Positions 24,201 to 34,701 are shown, counted from the stretch's first letter. The stretch is DNA of 64,000 nt from Enoplolaimus lenunculus (GCA_030248215.1 JASANG010003966.1:186001-250000), one strand, 5' to 3'. Notes: generated from the letters alone by a model not told the origin. Program-made: numbers and translations.

Positions 24201-24945
24201 TGGGTTGGTAGGAAAAATCTGAAGCATAGGTTTTGATTGGAAAACGGGAAAAGTGGAAAATTTTAATGCTTAGATTTACCCTGGCTTGGTAGGGAAAATC
24301 TGAAGTATAGATTTTGGTTGGAAAACGGGAAAAGTGGAAAATTTAAAGGCTTAGATTTACCTTAGGTTGGTAGGGAAAATATGAAGCATAGGTTTTGGTT
24401 GGAAAATGGGAAAAGTGGAAAATTTAAAGGCCGAGATTTACCTTAGGTTGGTAGGGAAAATCTGAAGCATAGGTTTTGGTTGGAAAACGGGCAAAGTGGA
24501 AAATTTAAAGGCCTAGATTTAGTTTAGGTTGGTAGGGAAAATCTGAAGCATAGGTTTTGGTTGGAAAACGGGAAAAGTGGAAAATTTAAAGGCCTATATT
24601 TACCTTAGGTTGGTAGGGAAAATCTGAAGCATAAGTTTTGGTTGGAAAACGGGAAAAGTGGAAAATTTAAAGGCCTAGATTTACCTTCGGTTGGTAGGGA
24701 AAATATGAAGCATAGGTTTTGGTTGGAAAATGGGAAAGGTGAAAAATTTAAAGGCCTAGATTTACCCTGGGTTGGTGGGGAATATCTGAATCATAGGTTT
24801 TGGTTGGAAAACGGGAAAAGTTGAAAATTTTAATGCCTAGATTCACCTTAGGTTGGTGGGGAATATCTGAAGCATAGGTTTTGGTTGAAAAATGGGAAAA
24901 GTGGAAAATTTAAACGCCTAGATTTACCCTGGGTTGGAAGTCAGC
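21280..24945 (+). repeat. ~81-bp minisatellite array, about 45 units, higher-order repeat
   Basis: The unit contains GGTTGGTAGGGAAAATCTGA, AGCATAGGTTTTGGTTGGAA and AACGGGAAAAGTGGAAAATT and a variable link such as TAATGCCTAGATTTTTACC. Groups of variants repeat in order: the segment from 22,266 (ATTCAAGTGTAAGGC) recurs from 23,221, an offset of 955 bp, and part of it again from about 24,181. This is a higher-order repeat. Because 81 is a multiple of three, frames stay open for several units on both strands, but no long protein results. Confidence 0.97.
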
Positions 24946-25287
24946 GACGACCAAATTTGATATATTTAGTTTTGCTCGGCTTCCCGGCCATTAGCCAACA
25001 ACGTCTTTAAAACAAATTTAAACTTTTTTACAACCTTAAGGCGTCACTCAAAGCGTCGACTTTGTTAACAGAGTTATGTTCTGATAATACTGGGCCACTC
25101 GATGGTATCTTGTTTTGACCAATCTTGTGCTGGGACTATCATAATCTGATATATTTAATAGTCATGTATTATTTCGAGTAAATGCTCTGCTCATTTAGGT
25201 TTAACTGTGTAAAGTAGATTTTGTTCACTGAACTGTTCCGCTCCGCGTTTTCTTGTTTTGACCAGTGTCGAAATATATTGCCTGTTA

Positions 25288-25446
25288 GTTTGTAGGATGC
25301 AACCGGAGGTGAAAAATGCCAGATCCGGAGCCGGAAGTGAACAAAAGTAGCCGGAACCGGAGATGATGCCGCAGGTGAGGTGAAATCAGGTCGTTGAAAT
25401 GATATTTAACTTGTTAACTTTAGCAAATATCTGCTATGTGTTGTTA
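25288..25446. mobile_element. hAT-like MITE, left half, cut by inverted minisatellite
   Basis: Starts GGATGCAACCGGAGG, a family D-type terminus, and continues with CCGGAACCGGAG words and TTTAACTTGTTAACTTTAGC, matching the element ending at 15,721. At about 25,446 it runs directly into inverted minisatellite units, and no right half is seen after them. Confidence 0.6.
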
Positions 25447-25454
25447 GATCGTTC

Positions 25455-25890
25455 CATTGGAATTTTCTACTTTTCCCGTTTTCCAACCAAAACCTATGCT
25501 GCAGATTTTCCCTACCAACCAAGGGAAAATCTAGGCGTTTAAATTTTCCACTTTTCCCGTTTTCCAACCAAACTTTTACACTACAGATTTTCCCTACCAA
25601 CCAAGGGAAAATCAAGGCGTTCAAATTTTCCACTTTTCCCGTTTTCCAACCAAAACCTATGCTTCAAATTTTCCCTACCAACCCAGGAATAATGTAAGCT
25701 TTTAAAATTTCCACTTTTCCCGTTTTCCAAACAAACTTTTACACTACAGATTTTCCCTAGCAACCAAGGGAAAATCAAGGCGTTTAAATTTTCCAATTTT
25801 CCCGTTTTCCAACCAAAACCTATGCTTCAAATTTTCCCTACCAACCCAGGAATAATGTAAGCTTTTAAATTTTCCACTTTTCCCGTTTTG
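25455..25890 (-). repeat. Inverted block of the ~81-bp minisatellite, ~5 units
   Basis: CCACTTTTCCCGTTTTCCAA, CCAAAACCTATGCTTCAAAT and TTTCCCTACCAACC are the reverse complement of the unit in the main array 0.5 kb to the left. Alternate units carry AACTTTTACACTACAG instead of AACCTATGCTTCA. Confidence 0.95.
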
Positions 25891-25892
25891 TT

Positions 25893-25987
25893 TTGCTAAG
25901 GCTTATGTGTAAGCTCATTCTTACGCTTTGGCTTAGGCTTAGGCTAAGAAATATGCATATACTACTGTTGCGGCCCTGCTCTATAGA
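25893..25987. mobile_element. MITE family A, truncated
   Basis: Only the CTTAGG interior and right end (ACTACTGTTGCGGCCCTG) remain; the left part is replaced by the minisatellite junction. Confidence 0.6.
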
Positions 25988-26163
25988 ATTGGTCAGAACG
26001 CTTATAAATGCTGCGCCAGCATCAATGTTACAAAATTTTTCAGTTCGTCACCTTTAAAAGTAAAACTTCAAATTTAAAATATTTCGTTTGCTTTCATTCA
26101 GACTTTGAACCAAGACTTGAATACCATTTACAGGTTCCATTAATGTTTGCATTCAACTTTCAG

Positions 26164-26933
26164 ACGGACTCGTTATTCGCCCGGTAGAAACGATGCAAAC
26201 GTGGCGCATCAAATTCGCCGGTCCGTTAAGGCTGACCTCATTCCAAGACGGGAGTAGCCGTACGGTCCATACAGCCCTTGATATCACTTGGACGGCTCGC
26301 GGGCCTCATTTTGATTTCGACACTGATATGTCACTGCATGCAACTGCAACGGCAATTTCATTAGAACCTTGGTCTCGCCGCTTTTTCAACCGTCTCCAAG
26401 AATCCCATCAGACTCACTATGAACAATTTGGGTGTTACCAGGGTACACTTAAAATCGACGGGTGCCCTGAGGTAATGATTGAAGGCAAAGGTGTCCGCGA
26501 CCATAGTTATGGAACGAAACGAGATTGGCGTGATATTCATCGCTACGCGTTACAGTATATTGCACTTGAAAATGGCAATTTTATCGCAGCGTCCGTTGTG
26601 AGTATGCCTGCAACTCTGTCTCGACTAGAATTTGGATTTTTCATTTCTAAAAATAAGTACGGACTATTTGAAAGCGTTCCTTTAGATTGGTGCGACCTTG
26701 CGTTCCATACCAATGGGGAACATGGCACGCCACCTGGCGAATACAAGTTTAGCTTCAGTGCCAGGGGAACTCGGTACAGAGTGAATGCGCAAATCGTCGC
26801 AACGCCTGTTTTTTATATGGGACTCAATTGGGATGGCAAAGTTTTCGAACAAATGGCAAAATTTGAGGTGGATGGTGTAAAAGGAATTGGATTCAGCGAG
26901 TGGGAGTATCGGCATCTTGGTGGGAAAATTTAG
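26164..26933 (+). CDS. Terminal exon, AttH/CrtC-like (DUF7064-type) domain protein
   Basis: After a TTCAACTTTCAG acceptor an open frame of 255 codons runs to TAG, entered with two bases of a split codon. It begins DGLVIRPVETMQTWRIKFAG, the WRIxFxG motif found about midway in animal members of this family. It contains GKGVRDHSYGTKRDW (about residues 108-122), the RDHS-W hallmark of the DUF7064/AttH/hydroxyneurosporene-synthase (calycin-like) fold. The C-terminal half ends GIGFSEWEYRHLGGKI. The reaction is unknown for animal members; some arthropod homologues are annotated as phosphoenolpyruvate synthase-like because the domain is fused to such enzymes. The exon is visibly richer in GC than its surroundings, as expected of conserved coding sequence. 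No N-terminal exons are visible between the inverted minisatellite and this exon, so the upstream part lies beyond the arrays or is lost. The ATG at 26,193 is internal, not the true start. Confidence 0.72.
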
Positions 26934-27017
26934 GCGCTACTTAACATATCGGTGTGAGAAGCCAGCATTTTGGAAACGCGTCGTTCTTTTCCATAAACAT
27001 TTCAGCTAACGCATACA

Positions 27018-27200
27018 ACCGTGCCATAATAGTAGTATAAGCATATTCCTAAACCTTAGTCAAAAACCTAACCTTTAGCCTAAGAAAGAGCTTATACTTA
27101 AGCTTTAGTGAAGTCTAAGCTTAAGCAAGAAACTTAATCGACATGTTAAGCTTTTACTCTATTGCAGTATCACAAAAAAGCGTTCCGCCCCTTAATAACT
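27018..27200. mobile_element. MITE family A, inverted copy
   Basis: ACCGTGCCATAATAGTAGTA at the left, CCTAAG words, and CACAAAAAAGCGTTCCGCCC at the right. It lies 85 bases after the AttH-like stop codon, so it may sit in the 3' UTR of that gene. Confidence 0.7.
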
Positions 27201-27427
27201 TTTGGCTAACCATTTCGTAGAGAAAATTTCTAGTGTTGCAAGCTGATAGCGCATCTACAAACCTATGAAAATATTTCCAACTCTGTTTTCCACCTGTGTT
27301 AGAAAACATGATGAGTTCCTTATCCAATGCGCAAAATAAGTTTTATTGAAATATTACAATAGCGAGTAATAGTTTTTCTGCACCAAACTTTTACGTAATC
27401 CGCTTTCAACTTTAAATAATTCCAGTT

Positions 27428-27835
27428 ATCTAAGGGAGGGATTGATATTTATTTGGCCTCTCCAGAGGGTTCCCCCCTTGTTGTTCGGTTACGGACTGTT
27501 ATTTATTTTTAACCCGCCCTCCGCCGTCCTTCATTAATGATATATATTCGGTACTGCAACTGTCCGTTGAATTAAACGTTTAGGGCGATAATGCAAGGCT
27601 ATACTTAGGAATGTACTTTCAAAATTTAAGTATATACGATTTAAAGTTTCGAACTCAAATTATTTGGGCCTGGAGTCCTTTACGCGCTACAATTAGGAAT
27701 AATTGACATTTATGGACTCTAATTAGGGTTTAGAGATACTATCTTCTTATAGACTCTTATTAGGGATACGGACTTCTATTGATTGGTACTCAAAATGGGG
27801 ACCCCCCTCTTATTACCCCCCTTTATTCGGGTCAA
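27428..27835. mobile_element. MITE family B, copy 4, inverted
   Basis: TTATTTGGCCTCTCCAGAGG near the left and ACTCAAAATGGGGACC near the right are the inverted order of the 8.0 kb copy; the right end TTCGGGTCAATACAG is the family terminus. Confidence 0.75.
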
Positions 27836-28109
27836 TACAGTATATACTTCAATACTAAATTGCTGTTTAAGGTCAAATTTAGATACGTACGCTTGTGTTT
27901 ACATCGCAATAAAACCAAGACAGTAACGAAGATACGCGAGAGGACGCGTGAAGCTGCATTTGTCGTATATACGTGCAAGCCATAAATTTTTTATTTGCAA
28001 ATTGGCATGTGGAGACATGCGGCAATCTACGAACGCTGTCGTACGATGCTGGATGAGGCCAGACGGCGCCGGCCGACTACGAACGCGTAAATAAAAAAAT
28101 TTCGGTCGA

Positions 28110-28245
28110 TGTCTGTCTATTAGGCTTAGGCTTTAGGCTTAGGAATAGGCTCATCTATACGCTTAGGCATATGCTTAGGCTTAAGCTTAGGAATATGCTT
28201 AAGCTTAGGCTTAGGAATATGCTTATTCTGTTCCGGCACTGTTCT
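28110..28245. mobile_element. MITE family A interior, CTTAGG-rich
   Basis: Long run of AGGCTTAGGCTTTAGGC-type words ending in TTCTGTTCCGGCACTGTTC. The left terminus is missing. Confidence 0.6.
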
Positions 28246-28275
28246 ATACATGGACCGCGATACGGATAACCGTGT

Positions 28276-28519
28276 CACTGTAAATTCCAGTGAGTTGATT
28301 TTAAATCAGAATCAGTTGAATCCACTCAGAGGTCTGAGTTCAGAATTAGGTCTTTCAGAACTCATAAATCTGAATTGATTTAACTCATTCTGAGTTTTGT
28401 CAATTCACCCGGAATTAAATCAACTCAGAGTGAGTTATCTACTGTTATCAACTCAGAAATAGCTAGAAATAACTAATTCTCTCTGAATCGATTAATCGAC
28501 TCATTAGAATTTTACAGTG
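28276..28519. mobile_element. MITE family G, palindrome-rich, TIR CACTGTAAA
   Basis: The ends CACTGTAAATTC and GAATTTTACAGTG are inverted repeats; the inside is packed with TGAGTT/AACTCA words so that it could fold on itself. No clear target duplication is visible. Confidence 0.7.
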
Positions 28520-29557
28520 CGATAAATTATGGAATATGACATATATTGGACATTTAAACAATACGTGCGAAAACAATTTCAGAAAAATAAGTTATGATAA
28601 ATATGATAATTTTTCTTAAATTTTCGAATGCCAAAAATTTTGTATACCGAAAAATCCCATGAAAAATACCGGAATTGTTAATACCAAAATCAGATAGTAG
28701 AAAATACCGGATTTTAATACCGGAACCGGGATTCAGGTAGCACCACGGTGGGGATTGCGTTGAAAGTGGTTTGTTGTGTTGTAAAAAATGAAATCGGGTG
28801 TTAAAACCCTGTACAAAAATCCCAAAAATATCTTTCGACACCTGAACTCCCTGACTACGCCATTTTAGGTATATAGTTACCCGATCCCCTTGAAAGGCAG
28901 AGGTAGGTTGACGCAGCGCTGATCATTTACATGATACACTTTGCAAATAGTGCTATAAGAAGCGTAAGACCACAATTACCGCATGGCAAAATTACGGATA
29001 AACTGAACACAAAATACATTATTATGTTTATTATTTCTGTTTCATGAAACTGGTCAGAAGTTTTATATCGCCTACACGACCAGGCCCAATGGTACTTTGC
29101 CAGTACAAGCGCAATACTAAGCTGAAATGATAACTGTTCTTCACAACACGATGAAGCAAGCTACTACTAAAAGTACGGTTTTTAGTATCGTTGGTAGTCT
29201 TAGGTTAACACTTTTCTAGCAGTTTTTACCGTTTAAATTCATTCTGTTTAGCGTAATATTGCAGAATATGATATATACTTAGCTAGTGCTTGTGTGATAT
29301 TTCCCTTGATTGTTTTGGATTGGTAAATGTGGTTTGAGCAAGATCGATTGGTAGGTTACCCAATTGTGTGGCGGTTCAAGAATACTTTACAATGATCTTC
29401 CTGTCATATTTTGTGTATGTGCTTTGGTGGTGCATCAGCATTGGCTGAGACCATTCCTCTGTTTCAAGTTTCGAAATGTGCCCGTACCTGTGATAAGTTG
29501 GATAGTGTAAGGTTGTGCAGTTTTATGGGCAATATGTGCAAGTGTTATGTTAGTGCG
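28520..29557. other. Intergenic; ATACCGG-rich patch at 28,655-28,735
   Basis: The patch AATACCGGAATTG then AATACCGGATTTTAATACCGG resembles the CCGG-rich MITE interiors but has no delimited ends. No gene supported. Confidence 0.4.
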
Positions 29558-29663
29558 AAGTAGTTGAAGCAACTGGCTACGGCTGGGTTTGAACCAGCGA
29601 TCTTTATCTAACCGGACCAACCCTCTTACCGACTGAACTATCGCGGAACTGCTTCAACTACTT
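29558..29663 (-). mobile_element. tRNA-like hairpin element bounded by 14-bp inverted repeat
   Basis: A perfect inverted repeat AAGTAGTTGAAGCA / TGCTTCAACTACTT closes a 106-bp unit. On the minus strand it holds box A (TAGTTCAGTCGG), box B (GGTTCAAACCC) and a perfectly paired T arm (GCTGG, loop TTCAAAC, CCAGC). The expected tRNA acceptor stem (TCCGCGA with the 3' side) does not pair, and the anticodon arm is not regular. It is therefore not a standard tRNA gene. A tRNA relic or SINE with an extended terminal stem is the best description. Confidence 0.6.
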
Positions 29664-30293
29664 GTGTTAGTTATTTATTATATAGTTGTTTACTAGTGTA
29701 CTACGCTGTGTTCTGCGTAGTTACTATGCAATCCGTATTACGTGTGGACTTTTTATATTTGTGCTATGTATTTGGGTATTCCATTGTGTACGGTTTATAG
29801 TTATGAGGTCTTGCAGCTGAATATAAAAAGCGTTTTTACGAGGTTTTGTTCCCATGACCCATTTCGACAGCTTCTCAGTCCAACGCGCTTCTTGATAGCA
29901 TCTGAAGTAGGAACGTTCTTGAACGTTGCTTGTTCGGGCCCGTAACCAGAGGGGGGTCACAGGGACTCAGCCCCTTAGAAGAATTTTGGCCCCTAGAATA
30001 TTTTTAACCTTGCTTGTAAGTCATTAAAAATCCTTGTTTGCCTCTTCTGAATCATGTTTATCCTGCCTATCCAGGCGATTTGGCTACGCGTCTGTACCTG
30101 TTCTATTGAGTTTCAACGAAAGAACCCGATATTTTATCTAGTGTGTATGGTGCACTTTGCCGCACCATGTTTATTCAGTTGTGTTTGTATATATCAAACA
30201 CACGATAACGTTTTAGTGCAAGTGTTGGTCGAAAATTACAACACATTATTACATGTATTAATCTTCGACAGCTGTCGTTTATTATACAAAGCC

Positions 30294-30385
30294 ATGGCTA
30301 GCAACTCTGAAAAAGCTGGAAAATTAATGGCTGAAGGAAATAAGAAGTGCCATTCCGTTGGTGGCGTTGTCAGTAAAATTTTCGG
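30294..30385 (+). CDS. napa: alpha-SNAP exon 1 (residues 1-30)
   Basis: GCCATGG start context, then the N-terminal helix [12 protein letters not shown] and the membrane-facing loop ending SKIFG; donor GTTGGT, phase 2. Confidence 0.93.
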
Positions 30386-33300
30386 GTTGGTAAAACTTAA
30401 ATTAGCTTTAATGTAATTGGCAGTACTATTGCATTGGTTTACGGTACCTATACAGTTAATATGGCAAACCTATCCTGTATCCAGCATTGTTTTTGTTGAA
30501 ATAGCTTGCTCTATCTACTTTTGTTTGCTTAGAATGTTATAGGTACAAGTTTGAGCAAAATGCAAGTGATTCTATATATTATATATGTGTATACATTTAT
30601 GTAGGTACCCTTTTTCATTTTAGTGGTTCCACAGCGAACGAAGAAGCGGCAGATTTATATGTGCAAGCAGCAAATTTGTACAAAATGGATAAAAAGTGGA
30701 ATGGTACGTTATATATTATATGGGTCCTACCCAGGGTGCAACCGGAATTCCGGTTCCGGCATTTTTTCACCTTCCGGTTCCGGTTCCGGTAAATTTTTAC
30801 CGGATTTAAAAATTCCGGTGTTAAAATTTGGCCGTTTTCTTAACTTTGCTAATTTTTAAGAATCTCTTTTGAAAGCCACTTGTACTCCGAATATAAGCCA
30901 TTGATGGTCGATTTCACTTGATGGTCGATTTCACTTCAGTCGACGACGAAAATCTAAAATACAACAAATAAAATAAATACCTATGTTCGACTAAGGTTAT
31001 TTCACAAATAATAGAGCAAAAAATAAGATTAAAATGAAATGGTGAAATGCATTTTTCACTTTCCGGTTCCGTTTCCGGTTCCGGTTCCGGTAAAATTTTC
31101 AAATTCCGGTTCCGGTTCCGGTAAATTGTGATTCCGGTTGCACCCTGGTCCTACCACATTAGGGCAGTATTTGTGTTACACATAACAGTATGGTGTATTT
31201 CGAAATTTACCGATATATAGTTGTTGTTTTTAAAGTATATTTTTCGCTGTGACACAATAATAGTTTAAAGAAAATTTTCTATTGCATATTCATAACAGTA
31301 TTTCAGATTAGAGAAAACTGTCTTCGTAAATTTTTGGTTTTCCTTGTAAACGCTTGTTTCTGTTGTTTTGAAAGCCCTAATCATGGTTATACAAGCATAC
31401 TGGAAGTATATGTCAGTTCAAAGATTAAATCAGCTTATAAATATTTAATAATGTTTTAAAGATAATATGTAACATCTACCATTTGAATACAAGTGTGCAT
31501 TATTTACAGTATGTTCTTCAGAAGCCGGCAACGCGTTTGTGAAATCAGCAGAATTGCACACACGCGGAAAAGATCCTAGAAAACACGAAGCTGCTTCGAA
31601 TTATCATGACGCGGCGGTTTGTTATAAAAAGACAAATGAAACACGAGCTATTGATTGTTTAAATAAAGCGATTGAAATATATATTGATATGGTTAGTGGT
31701 TGAAGAAACTGCTAAAATGTGAAAGAAGTTGAAAATATAAAGCCTGGCGTCTACCTCGGTGTGTATTCCTATGGTATAGCACAGCCTTATAATATGAAAT
31801 TCCCTACTGGGGGAGTATAAGTAGTGTTGTTAAACATCAAAGCATGATAATATACACACAATGGTTGGGACAAACTAAAGGTAGGTGCTTCGTGTGACGG
31901 AAAGTGATGGAGATTAGTATAAGCATTACCGTAGAAACTAAAAAAGATGCATGGAAATTGAAACATGTTTTCAAGAATATATGGCTATATAGGATCAATA
32001 AAAACTACGAAGATTGAAAAGTAGTGTGCCTTTTTCCGATTGTTTTTCGTTATTGAAAACGTAGTGTATGACGTTTTAGGGTAGATTTACAATGGCGGCA
32101 AAACATCACATAACTATTGGAGATACTTATGAAGCAGCGAAGGATTTTGAACGAGTAAGCTAGTTAAAACGTTATCAGAAAATACTATAAACCGTGTATT
32201 GGGTGGAAATAATATTTTGCTGCCGGCCGTGAACCAAAATGCCTTAAAGTTGACTCCCTGAGGAGAAGGGCTCCGGGCAGCCCAGTCTCCTCCCCTTTTG
32301 CTTTCCACTAAGTTTGATCCACCGCTTTATTCAGTGGAGGGCGCATCTTATTACAACACTTTGGTATTTATCAACCAAAATGTCTTAAAGCCGACTATTG
32401 TAATGTAAATGCTAACACGAGTATTAAATGAATAAAAATACCCATGGGTTCAACTTGGGAGATGATTCCGCGAAAAAATGGAAACAACACGACGCCAGGT
32501 GCTTTGACTAGTTTTCAACAATATGTAAGTTTTGTCCTACAACTAACTGAAATATATACATTTTCAGGCTATGTTCCACTACGAGAAAGCGGCTGATATG
32601 TACGCAGGGGAAGAGTCAACAAGGTAATGATGTACTATCTTTTTAGTCTAATTTGTGCTCCTTTCGAGTCTAATTTTTGATGATTGTAATTAGCGTACTA
32701 GATGATTTTAATTAGTGTACTATCATCTTTAATATCTTTTCAAAACTCCTGAAATCGCGTGTAAAATTGCCGTAATTTTTCTCAGAGCATCTTTTGATTA
32801 TTCATGTTTGGCGTATACGTATTAATTGTGTCGCAAATGTTTCGACCTGGTAAGACTTAAAACCTAGAGTTCATAAAATGTTTCACTAAATGTCCGACTA
32901 GTCCGACTAATTTTAGTGCTGCCAACAAATGTCTTCAAAAAGTGGCCGAATATGCAGCGACTGCTGAAAGATATCAGAAAGCGATTGAAATTTACGAAAA
33001 AGTAAATACGTTGCAATTATATTAACCGATCACACAGACTGTGAGGCTACATAGATTACTTGCTTCAGTTAACTTATTTTGCTTTAGGACCTGACTTTTA
33101 ATTTTTTACTTTCGGATGCATAATTTCATGCTTAATAGTTTTGCTAGCTACGGCATCATGTTTATGATATAACGTAATGTTCTATGATATATAATCGTTT
33201 TACAAAGTTAAAGTATACAACGCTGGTTCTAAATGCAAGTATAAGTTGCGCTAAAAATTAGGGTACTGAGACTGCATGAAGTTGAGCAGTATTCTATTTT

Positions 33301-34659
33301 CTACTCGCACAGATAAAGGTATGTTTCGTTCTATATAAACTGTAACCAACAATAAATGTATTTTCATTTTATTCAGGTTGGAAGAGTCGCAACGGACAGT
33401 TCGCTGCTAAAGTATTCTGCCAACGATCATTTCTTTCGCGCTGCGTTGTGTCACTTGTGCATTGATCTTCAAAATTGTCAAGTAAAATACATTAATAGTT
33501 TTATTTTATTATTTGTTTGTGTATTTTTGCTGATTTTTATTTTTAATTATTTTTGACAAAGAAATCAATTTGAAAACTGTAGCTATTAAATACGAGAAAT
33601 GTTTTTGTTAAACTTTTCTAGTAGTTTTCAGCGTACGCGAGATAAATAATTGGACATTGAAATGAAACATTGAGTTGAATCAGTTTTCTGTTTACTGTAA
33701 AGTAAAACTGAATACAAGTACAAGTTTTATAAAAATTTTGCATAATCAGAACACCAGATTCTTATTAAGCTCTTCAAGACGCATCGTGTCATGTAAATAT
33801 TGCATTAAAACCTGGCTTCGGTTAGACTCCGACAAATCAAGCTTTGGCCTCAGGATCTAGGCCACAAGACATCTCTAGCTAATACCCATAGTTTGATAAA
33901 ATCAAAGTCTAAGCTTTATTGTTTCGTAACTAATAGTGGTCAATTCTCTAAATGACGTTGTTTTATTATTTTAGAATGCTTTAAAACGATATGAAGAAAT
34001 TCATCCCGCATTTAGCGACAGCAGGCAGTATAAATTTCTGGCGGTAGGTGATTAATTGACGTTACTTCACATAGATAGGAATAAAGAAAAAGTATATTAA
34101 ATATGTGCACCTGTTTCGGGCAAAATCATTCTGTAACTTTGGCAATATGTAATTATGATTCTATTCTAATAATTATTGCTACCGGAGTTTATTTTGTAGC
34201 CAATATTTTAATTATCAAACTACATTTTGCAACAGAACGGTTTGGTTATATTTCTCCTACACAGTTCACATTATGCGTCATTGCGCGCCACCGTAAGTTA
34301 ATTACCATCCGTCTATGTACGACTATTTGCGTAAGATGCCATACAGTAACGGACAGCGATGAACGACAGGTAATAGCACCTGTCTAACGCGTATGTACTT
34401 TTTGGAACGGAAAAAATGTAAAAAGCTTCAAGAGAGTGAAATTTGAAATATAATGTACTTTAACTTATCCAATAGCGCGTCTAGTTTCTGTTGTTTTTGA
34501 TTTCAGGATTTGGTATCCGCAGCGGAAGATGAAAATCCAGAAGCAGTCGAAAATTTAATCAATCGATTTAATTCAATTTTACGGCTAGACAAATGGTACA
34601 TGACGCTGTTAGGGCGAATTCAAACAAAAATCACCAATGATGATCTCGATTTAAAGTAA
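30294..34659 (+). CDS. napa: Alpha-SNAP (soluble NSF attachment protein), 9 exons
   Basis: Nine exons with GT-AG borders and matching phases give 294 residues and TAA, against 295 in vertebrate alpha-SNAP. Exons: 30294-30385, 30624-30703, 31522-31691, 32080-32154, 32568-32623, 32917-33001, 33377-33481, 33975-34043, 34507-34659. Recognisable family blocks in order: [132 protein letters not shown]; and the tail DDLDLK, whose penultimate Leu is the residue known to stimulate NSF. The protein is a TPR-like helical hairpin stack. It binds SNARE bundles and recruits NSF, so that ATP hydrolysis recycles SNAREs at the cytosolic face of membranes. AATAAA lies 36 bases after the stop. An hAT MITE sits in intron 2. 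It is convergent with UNC5. Confidence 0.96.
30624..30703 (+). CDS. napa: alpha-SNAP exon 2
   Basis: After TTTTTCATTTTAG; encodes [20 protein letters not shown] and DKKWN; donor GTACGT, phase 1. Confidence 0.94.
30732..31147. mobile_element. hAT-like MITE family D, copy 1, 8-bp TSD GTCCTACC
   Basis: The termini CAGGGTGCAACCGGAATTCC and its complement CCGGTTGCACCCTG bound 416 bp. GTCCTACC is repeated exactly on both sides (30,724-30,731 and 31,148-31,155), the 8-bp duplication expected of hAT transposition. The interior is CCGGTTCCGG words plus a core shared, in the opposite orientation, with 57,895-58,279. It lies in alpha-SNAP intron 2. The perfect duplication argues for a fairly recent insertion. 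Confidence 0.95.
31522..31691 (+). CDS. napa: alpha-SNAP exon 3
   Basis: After TGTTCTTCAG; encodes [18 protein letters not shown] onward to AIEIYIDM; donor GTTAGT, phase 0. A second acceptor 12 bases upstream (TATTTACAG at 31,501-31,509) would add four residues in frame, but the chosen one matches the family length. Confidence 0.92.
32080..32154 (+). CDS. napa: alpha-SNAP exon 4
   Basis: 25 codons, [18 protein letters not shown] to DFER; donor GTAAGC, phase 0. Confidence 0.95.
32568..32623 (+). CDS. napa: alpha-SNAP exon 5
   Basis: [18 protein letters not shown] plus a split Ser codon; acceptor TTTTCAG, donor GTAATG, phase 2. Confidence 0.94.
32917..33001 (+). CDS. napa: alpha-SNAP exon 6
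   Basis: [19 protein letters not shown] to AIEIYEK; acceptor TAATTTTAG, donor GTAAAT, phase 0. Confidence 0.95.
33377..33481 (+). CDS. napa: alpha-SNAP exon 7
   Basis: [20 protein letters not shown] to DLQNCQ; acceptor TTTTATTCAG, donor GTAAAA, phase 0. Confidence 0.95.
33975..34043 (+). CDS. napa: alpha-SNAP exon 8
   Basis: [20 protein letters not shown] then FLA; acceptor TATTATTTTAG, donor GTAGGT, phase 0. Confidence 0.95.
34507..34659 (+). CDS. napa: alpha-SNAP exon 9 and stop
   Basis: [18 protein letters not shown] through [16 protein letters not shown] to DDLDLK and TAA; acceptor TTTGATTTCAG. Confidence 0.95.
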   Translation, partial: DLVSAAEDENPEAVENLINRFNSILRLDKWYMTLLGRIQTKITNDDLDLK

Positions 34660-34695
34660 ACAGTATTTTGAGTAAATGTTAGTAAAATCAGGTTT

Positions 34696-34701
34696 AATAA
34701 A
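34696..34701 (+). terminator. napa: Polyadenylation signal AATAAA of alpha-SNAP
   Basis: Canonical hexamer 36 bases after the TAA stop, implying a very short 3' UTR. Confidence 0.7.

Noticed and set aside
26090-26132. Possible small exon between ATTCAG and GTTCC just upstream of the AttH-like exon
   Set aside because: In the frame required by the next exon it contains a stop, so it cannot be spliced to it.
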